From: Chloroflexota bacterium | GTDB taxonomy: Bacteria > Chloroflexota > Limnocylindria > Limnocylindrales > CSP1-4 | Direction of reading: 5' to 3' | Assembly (NCBI GenBank): GCA_021777365.1 | Contig: JAJYDP010000140.1 | Location: 1 to 9,813 of the forward strand | DNA length: 9,813 nucleotides | Shown here: one piece after another, positions 6,674 to 9,813 of the stretch | Position numbering within the stretch: position 1 is the stretch's first letter | How the letters are laid out: every line of letters begins with the position of its first letter | Position numbers and translations under genes: made by a program | Notes under the pieces: model-generated | What the model saw: the letters and a program-made list of their open reading frames with translations, nothing else | Databases searched by the model: none | What the model was told of the DNA's origin: nothing

Positions 6674-7450
6674 ATGCCCTCGGTCGTGCATCCCCGCACC
6701 GGTCGTCCGCGCCTGCTGATCGCCGGCATCGCCGCCGTCGCGATCGTCGTGATCGTCGTGGCCGGCGCCGCGGTGCTCGGCGTGGGCAGCTCGCCGCCGC
6801 CCGTGACGGGCGTCCAGCTCGACCAGGCCGTCCCCTCCGTCTCGCTGGTGAACGCCGACGGCCGGCCCACGTCACTGGCGGCGTTGCGCGGGCGGTACGT
6901 GGTGCTGACGCCGTTCCTCACGCTCTGCCACGAGGTGTGCCCCATCACGACCGGCGCCTTCCTGGAGATGGAGCAGGCTGTCGCGAAGGCCGGGCTCTCG
7001 GGCCGCGTGGCGTTCGTGGAGGTGACGGTCGATCCCGGGCGCGACTCGCCGGCACGCCTGCGCGCCTACGCGCAGCTGACGGGGATCGACTGGACGCTGC
7101 TCACCGGGACGCCCGCGAACATCGCGGCGTTCTGGAAGTTCTTCGGGGTCGACTACCAGGTGCAGCCGATCGGGTCGCCCGCGCCGATCGACTGGTGGAC
7201 GCACCAGCCGGAGACCTACGACGTCGGGCACAGCGACGGCCTCTTCTTCCTCGACGCGCAGGGGCACGAGCGGATCGCCGTCGTCGGGATCCCCGACGTG
7301 GGCGGCTCCCTCGATCCGACCCTGACGGCCATGCTCGACGAGCAGGGGCTGCAGAACCTGCACGACCCGCAGGCGGCCTGGACGATCCCGCAGGCGCTGG
7401 ACGACCTGGGCAACCTGGTCGGCAGGCGGATCCCGCCCGCGGGTTCCTGA
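6674..7450 (+). CDS. SCO1/SenC family copper chaperone / thiol-redox protein
   Basis: 258-residue protein with ATG start and TGA stop. An N-terminal membrane anchor (about 13-36) is followed by a thioredoxin-like domain outside the cytoplasmic membrane. The family CxxxCP motif is intact as Cys85-HEV-Cys89-Pro90, and the third copper ligand is His186 in VGHSDGLFFLD. TVDPGRDSPARLRAY (118-132) is also characteristic. By family knowledge it delivers copper to, or reduces the cysteines of, the CuA site of cytochrome c oxidase subunit II. No oxidase or other copper gene is in the window. It is larger than minimal SCO proteins because of a 40-50 residue C-terminal extension after the fold (about 212-258). 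It ends the plus-strand group and converges on the polymerase-domain gene. Confidence 0.92.
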   Translation: MPSVVHPRTGRPRLLIAGIAAVAIVVIVVAGAAVLGVGSSPPPVTGVQLDQAVPSVSLVNADGRPTSLAALRGRYVVLTPFLTLCHEVCPITTGAFLEMEQAVAKAGLSGRVAFVEVTVDPGRDSPARLRAYAQLTGIDWTLLTGTPANIAAFWKFFGVDYQVQPIGSPAPIDWWTHQPETYDVGHSDGLFFLDAQGHERIAVVGIPDVGGSLDPTLTAMLDEQGLQNLHDPQAAWTIPQALDDLGNLVGRRIPPAGS

Positions 7451-7473
7451 GGCGGGGCGCGCGACGCTTCGCA

Positions 7474-7521
7474 GGCTCGGCGGCTCGGCGGCTCGGCGGC
7501 TCGGCGGCTCGGCGGCTCGGG
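7474..7521. repeat. 8-bp tandem repeat (GGCTCGGC) between convergent genes
   Basis: Five perfect copies of GGCTCGGC (7474-7513) are followed by a sixth copy with one mismatch (7514-7521) and a decayed continuation. The 8-base period is not a codon multiple and the array lies wholly in the gap between the SCO1 and polymerase-domain stops, so it is non-coding and probably length-variable by slippage. Confidence 0.85.
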
Positions 7522-7557
7522 GCCTCGGCCCCGTCACGAGCCCGCGTCGCCGCGGGC
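7518..7557. terminator. Pair of GC hairpins between convergent genes, possible bidirectional terminator
   Basis: CGGGGC at 7518-7523 pairs with GCCCCG at 7528-7533 over a CTCG loop. GCCCGCG at 7540-7546 pairs with CGCGGGC at 7551-7557 over a TCGC loop. The second abuts the polymerase-domain stop codon. Neither is followed by a T run on either strand, so termination is inferred from position and stem strength. Confidence 0.4.
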
Positions 7558-8796
7558 CTACCAGGGGCTGTAGTCCGGGTCCAGGGGTTCCTGCGGGGGG
7601 CGCAGCTCCTCCGGCACGTGCCGCAGGTTCACGCGGATCCGCGTCCACGTCGTGTAGCGACCCCGCATCGCATCCACCAGCACGTCATCCACCTGCAGGT
7701 ATCGCGCCGCCTCCGGGTGCCGGTCGCGCCAGCGCGCCAGCCCGGCGAGCGCGTCGTCCTTCGCCGCGGCCCGCGCGATCTCGACCAGGGGCATGGTCAT
7801 CCTCCGACGGGAGGGCATCACTCGCGGTGGCTCGTCGGCCGGCTTCGGGTAGTGCGGTGGCCAGGGCGCCTCGCCCAGCCCCTCGGCCTCCTGCCGCGCG
7901 GACAGGTCGAGCAGCCCGTCCAGCGAACCGGCCGCCTCGTCGATCCCCGTCGCCGGGTCGCCGATGCGGTCGAAGCGCGCCGGGACGGAGGCCAGGGTGA
8001 ACGCCGCCGCGTCGACCGTGGCGACCTCGTCCCAGGCCAGGGGCGTGGAGACCCGGGCGTCGGGCGTGGGCCGCACCGAGTAGGCCGACGCCACCGTGCG
8101 GTCCTTCGCGTTCTGGTTGTAGTCGATGAAGACGCCGTGCCGCTCCTCTTTCCACCAGCGGCTGGTGGCGATCCCGGGGACGCGGCGCTCCACCTCGCGT
8201 GCCATGGCCAGCGCTGCCCGCCGGACCTCGGTGAACTCCCAGCGAGGCTGGATCCGCACGTTGACGTGGATCCCCCGCGACCCGGACGTCTTGGGCCAGC
8301 CAACCAGGCCGTGGTCGGCCAGCACGTCGCGGACCACCAGGGCCACCTGCCGCACGTCGTCCCACGACACGCCCGGCCCGGGATCCAGGTCCACCCGCAG
8401 CTCGTCGGGATGGTCCAGGTCCTCCGCGCGCACCGGGTGCGGGTTGAGGTCGATGCATCCGAGGTTGACGATCCAGCACAGCTGGGCGGCGTCCCGCACC
8501 ACGACCTCGCGAGCGGTCCTTCCCGATGGGAAGGCAAGTTCCACCGTCTCCACCCAGGCCGGGCGCGACTCGGGCGCGCGCTTCTGGAAGAAGAACTCGC
8601 CGTCGGCGCCGTTCACGTAGCGCTTCAGGGCCATGGGCCGGCCGCCCGCGCCGCGCAGCGCGCCATCCGCCACGGACAGGTAGTAGCGGACCAGATCGAG
8701 CTTGGTGAGGCCGGGCCCCGGGAAGAAGACCTTGTCCGGGTTGGTGACGGTCACCCGGTGGCCGCCGATCTCCAGGACTTCGTGGCGGGTGGGCAC
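7558..8796 (-). CDS. Stand-alone LigD-type polymerase/primase (PolDom)
   Basis: 412-residue protein with GTG start and TAG stop. It matches the archaeo-eukaryotic primase-like polymerase domain of LigD: VTNPDKVFFPG (17-27), PMALKRYVNGADGEFFFQKRAP (54-75), catalytic Asp136/Asp138 in RVDLDPGPG, KTSGSRGIHV (169-178, His177) and the third acidic residue Asp225 in VFIDYNQNAKDRT. Family members add ribo- or deoxynucleotides to fill gaps at DNA breaks. The core ends near 330 with PPRVMPSRRR. Residues 335-412, including RYTTWTRIRVNLRHVPEELRP, are an extra C-terminal module that I recall from related high-GC proteins. No ligase or phosphoesterase domain is fused. It follows the PPOX gene by 9 bases with no strong ribosome site, implying translational coupling. 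The LigC-type gene upstream on the other strand is a plausible partner. Confidence 0.92.
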   Translation of the reverse strand: MPTRHEVLEIGGHRVTVTNPDKVFFPGPGLTKLDLVRYYLSVADGALRGAGGRPMALKRYVNGADGEFFFQKRAPESRPAWVETVELAFPSGRTAREVVVRDAAQLCWIVNLGCIDLNPHPVRAEDLDHPDELRVDLDPGPGVSWDDVRQVALVVRDVLADHGLVGWPKTSGSRGIHVNVRIQPRWEFTEVRRAALAMAREVERRVPGIATSRWWKEERHGVFIDYNQNAKDRTVASAYSVRPTPDARVSTPLAWDEVATVDAAAFTLASVPARFDRIGDPATGIDEAAGSLDGLLDLSARQEAEGLGEAPWPPHYPKPADEPPRVMPSRRRMTMPLVEIARAAAKDDALAGLARWRDRHPEAARYLQVDDVLVDAMRGRYTTWTRIRVNLRHVPEELRPPQEPLDPDYSPW

Positions 8797-8805
8797 GGCG
8801 GGGGC

Positions 8806-9225
8806 TCAGAACCCCGAGACGCGCTCGGGGGCGATCCGGATCGGCACGGAGTAGTCGTCGGCGAGCTCGCGGAACTTCCCGCTGAAGGCGGCGATCATGC
8901 GCTCGCGGTACTTCTCGAGGTAGGTGGGGTTCTCGTCCAGCCGCGGGGCGGCGTCGTCCACCCGCGCGGTGCCCACCACCACGACCACGTCGTCGCCGTG
9001 CGTGTCGGTGTCCAGGTGGAGCGACACCCGGGGGTTCGCCGCGATGTTGCGGAGCTTGCCCGTCGCCGGCTGGCTGTACAGCAGGATCGAGGTGCCGTCC
9101 CAGGTGAACCAGACGGGCACCGGGACCGGCGTCCCATCCGGCCGCACGGTCACCAGCCAGCCGATCTCGTCCCCGCGCAGCCGCCGGTCGGCACGGGCCC
9201 CGAACTCGGTCTCCAGGTCGAGCAT
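8806..9225 (-). CDS. PPOX-class flavin/F420-binding split-barrel protein (Rv3369-like)
   Basis: 139-residue protein with ATG start and TGA stop. A longer frame opens at 9420, but the ATG at 9225 has an ideal AGGAGG 6 bases upstream and the added upstream residues are Arg/Gly-rich and repeat-derived, so I use 9225. The chain has the pyridoxamine-oxidase-like split barrel: DEIGWLVTVRPDGTPVPVPVWFTWDG (19-44), SQPATGKLRNIAANPRVSL (51-69), VVVVVGTARV (80-89) and a terminal IRIAPERVSGF. The N-terminal LDLETEFGARADRRL and YLEKYRERM resemble the F420-dependent TIGR03667/Rv3369 group. Cofactor choice (F420, FMN or heme) cannot be read from sequence alone. It is the first gene of a two-gene unit with the LigD-type polymerase, an unexplained pairing. 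Confidence 0.85.
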   Translation of the reverse strand: MLDLETEFGARADRRLRGDEIGWLVTVRPDGTPVPVPVWFTWDGTSILLYSQPATGKLRNIAANPRVSLHLDTDTHGDDVVVVVGTARVDDAAPRLDENPTYLEKYRERMIAAFSGKFRELADDYSVPIRIAPERVSGF

Positions 9226-9231
9226 CTGCCC

Positions 9232-9237
9232 CCTCCT
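9232..9237 (-). promoter_or_regulatory. Strong Shine-Dalgarno site deciding the PPOX start
   Basis: On the minus strand this reads AGGAGG with 6 bases to the ATG at 9225. It is the best ribosome site in the window and argues against the in-frame start at 9420. Confidence 0.85.
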
Positions 9238-9272
9238 CGTGCTGCCGGTCCCCGCAAGCGACCCTCTTCGCG

Positions 9273-9302
9273 CGGCCCTCGCGCCGCCGGCCCTCGTGCC
9301 GC
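9273..9302. repeat. 15-bp tandem duplication upstream of the PPOX gene
   Basis: CGGCCCTCGCGCCGC (9273-9287) is followed directly by CGGCCCTCGTGCCGC (9288-9302), one mismatch in 15, then a partial CGGTC. It lies 35-80 bases upstream of the PPOX start and explains the Gly-Ala-Arg-rich translation of the longer frame. Confidence 0.6.
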
Positions 9303-9459
9303 CGGTCTGAAGCATGCGCCCGTCGTCGCGACGTCCATCCTCGCGCCGCCCGTCCTCGCGGACCACAGGATAGGCCCGGAGAACAGGGCCCGGCAGAAGG
9401 GCGGGCACTCGGCTCGCCACGCCGGCACGGTGTCAGGCCGACGGCTCCGCATTGTCCCT

Positions 9460-9479
9460 GGTCTCAGCTGTTGCACGCC
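9460..9479 (-). repeat. Repeat core copy B
   Basis: On the minus strand it begins GGCGTGCAACAGCTGAGAC, matching copy C at 18/20. The similarity to C continues on the minus-strand 3' side (21/29 counted from the CAGCTG), but not on the 5' side. It is in the same orientation as C, at a 56-base distance. Confidence 0.6.
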
Positions 9480-9515
9480 GGGGCGCGTGGCCGGCTTCGG
9501 GTCCGTTTCGCCCGT

Positions 9516-9610
9516 GATCCCAGCTGTTGCACGCCAGGCGGACCGTACGCGCGCTCGGCACGATTCCGGGCCGGCCGACGAGCCAGCGCACGGCCCGATC
9601 CGTGCGTGCC
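9516..9610 (-). repeat. Dispersed repeat copy C (long inverted partner of 1-95)
   Basis: The core at 9516-9535 reads GGCGTGCAACAGCTGGGATC on the minus strand. Read on from the core toward 9610, the reverse complement matches bases 1-75 without gaps, so the ends of the window carry an inverted repeat about 9.5 kb apart. The identity is moderate (about three quarters), which points to an old or diverging family. Confidence 0.6.
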
Positions 9611-9673
9611 GGGTGGACTTCCGTGCCGTCCCGTGGCCGCCGATTCGCGCTCGGACCGCGTAGTGCCCTCCTG

Positions 9674-9813
9674 GTGTGCATCAGCGAAGAACCCGACGAG
9701 GACCACGCCGCGGACCGGGGCGAGGCACCGCGCCAGCAGCCCGGCGAGGCACGGCGCCAGGACCCCGGCGAATCACCGCGCCAGCAGCCCGCCGAGGCAC
9801 CGCGCCCAGAGGC
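9674..9813 (+). CDS. Possible partial CDS with octapeptide repeats, runs off the window
   Basis: From a GTG at 9674 the frame stays open to the edge (46 full codons). It reads an acidic start (CISEEPDEDHAAD) and then repeats of GEAPRQQP-like octapeptides: GEAPRQQP, GEARRQDP, GESPRQQP, AEAPRP. The acidic, Gln/Pro-rich content suggests a disordered N-terminal region. There is no Shine-Dalgarno sequence, and an alternative in-frame GTG lies at 9623. Other frames are also open here because of base composition, so the gene is uncertain and no function can be named. Confidence 0.3.
   Translation, partial: MCISEEPDEDHAADRGEAPRQQPGEARRQDPGESPRQQPAEAPRPE
9697..9813. repeat. 24-bp tandem repeat at the right edge
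   Basis: Three full units (9721-9744, 9745-9768, 9769-9792) begin CGAGGCACCGCGCCAG or a close variant, followed by a 21-base partial unit (9793-9813) and preceded by a degenerate unit (9697-9720). The period is a multiple of three, so it keeps any reading frame. The array reaches the window edge and may be longer. Confidence 0.85.

Larger units (their letters stand above)
9226..9673. other. Intergenic region of about 450 bases without a supportable gene
   Basis: Holds the PPOX ribosome site, a 15-bp duplication (9273-9302), the two repeat cores (9460-9479, 9516-9535) and the long inverted copy up to 9610. A minus-strand TATCCT at 9367-9372 could be a -10 for the PPOX gene, but no -35 accompanies it. 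Frames across the region are open mainly because of base composition; their translations are Arg/Pro/Ala-rich without recognisable motifs. Confidence 0.6.

Noticed and set aside
9226..9420. N-terminal extension of the PPOX protein from an upstream start
   Set aside because: A strong AGGAGG precedes the ATG at 9225, and the added residues come from 15-bp repeats and match no part of the family.
9460..9535. Two-repeat mini CRISPR array
   Set aside because: The shared core is about 20 bases, shorter than usual CRISPR repeats, similarity extends past it on one side only, a third copy lies about 9.4 kb away in the opposite orientation, and no cas gene is present.
1..9610. Insertion sequence or transposon bounded by the inverted repeats
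   Set aside because: No transposase, integrase or resolvase is encoded between them, target duplications cannot be seen, and the contents look like ordinary chromosomal genes. I kept only the repeat call.
6937..9663. Very long plus-strand open frame (908 codons) antisense to the PPOX and polymerase genes
   Set aside because: It is the shadow frame typical of GC-rich DNA. It overlaps three well-supported genes, is dominated by Arg, Gly, His, Val and Pro, and has no recognisable motif.
9433..9706. Minus-strand open frames across the right-end repeats
   Set aside because: Overlapping frames translate repeat copies B and C differently, there is no ribosome site, and no motif is recognisable.

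Overview
This is a very GC-rich bacterial chromosome segment (codon third positions almost all G or C) with eight complete protein genes, one possible partial gene at the right edge, and repeat-bearing intergenic DNA at both ends. The gene set fits a high-GC terrabacterial lineage: an OmpR-type two-component system next to a membrane-anchored HtrA protease, a two-domain L25/CTC ribosomal protein, a LigC-type ATP-dependent ligase, a stand-alone LigD polymerase domain, a DUF5946 protein and a Rv3369-like PPOX flavoprotein. I infer Chloroflexota (Limnocylindria-like) or Actinomycetota and cannot decide between them from sequence alone. No rRNA, tRNA, transposase, phage gene or CRISPR array was seen.

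Left block (277-3993, minus strand): a response regulator, a sensor histidine kinase overlapping it by 29 bases, then after an 89-base gap with a hairpin a membrane-anchored S1C protease with one PDZ domain. This resembles the MprAB-PepD and CssRS-HtrA envelope-stress modules. A strong 10-bp stem-loop lies just beyond the protease stop.

Middle block (4138-7450, plus strand): rplY starts divergently from the regulator across 144 bases. It is followed by a LigC-type DNA ligase, a DUF5946 protein and a membrane-anchored SCO1/SenC copper protein. Several starts (regulator, SCO1, perhaps DUF5946) have a -10-like hexamer only 7-9 bases upstream, as expected for leaderless or nearly leaderless mRNAs.

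Right block (7558-9225, minus strand): a PPOX flavoprotein gene is followed 9 bases later by a LigD-type polymerase (PolDom) gene, convergent with SCO1. The 107-base gap between them holds a 5-6 copy 8-bp tandem repeat and two GC-rich hairpins. LigC and the polymerase domain together suggest a split end-joining or gap-repair toolkit. Ku is not in the window.

Both ends carry a shared repeat: bases 1-95 align without gaps, in inverted orientation, to 9516-9610, and a 20-base core occurs three times. The last 140 bases hold a 24-bp tandem repeat that can be read as an octapeptide repeat in a partial open frame. No clearly novel multi-gene system was found. The repeat family and the split repair genes are the most distinctive signals.
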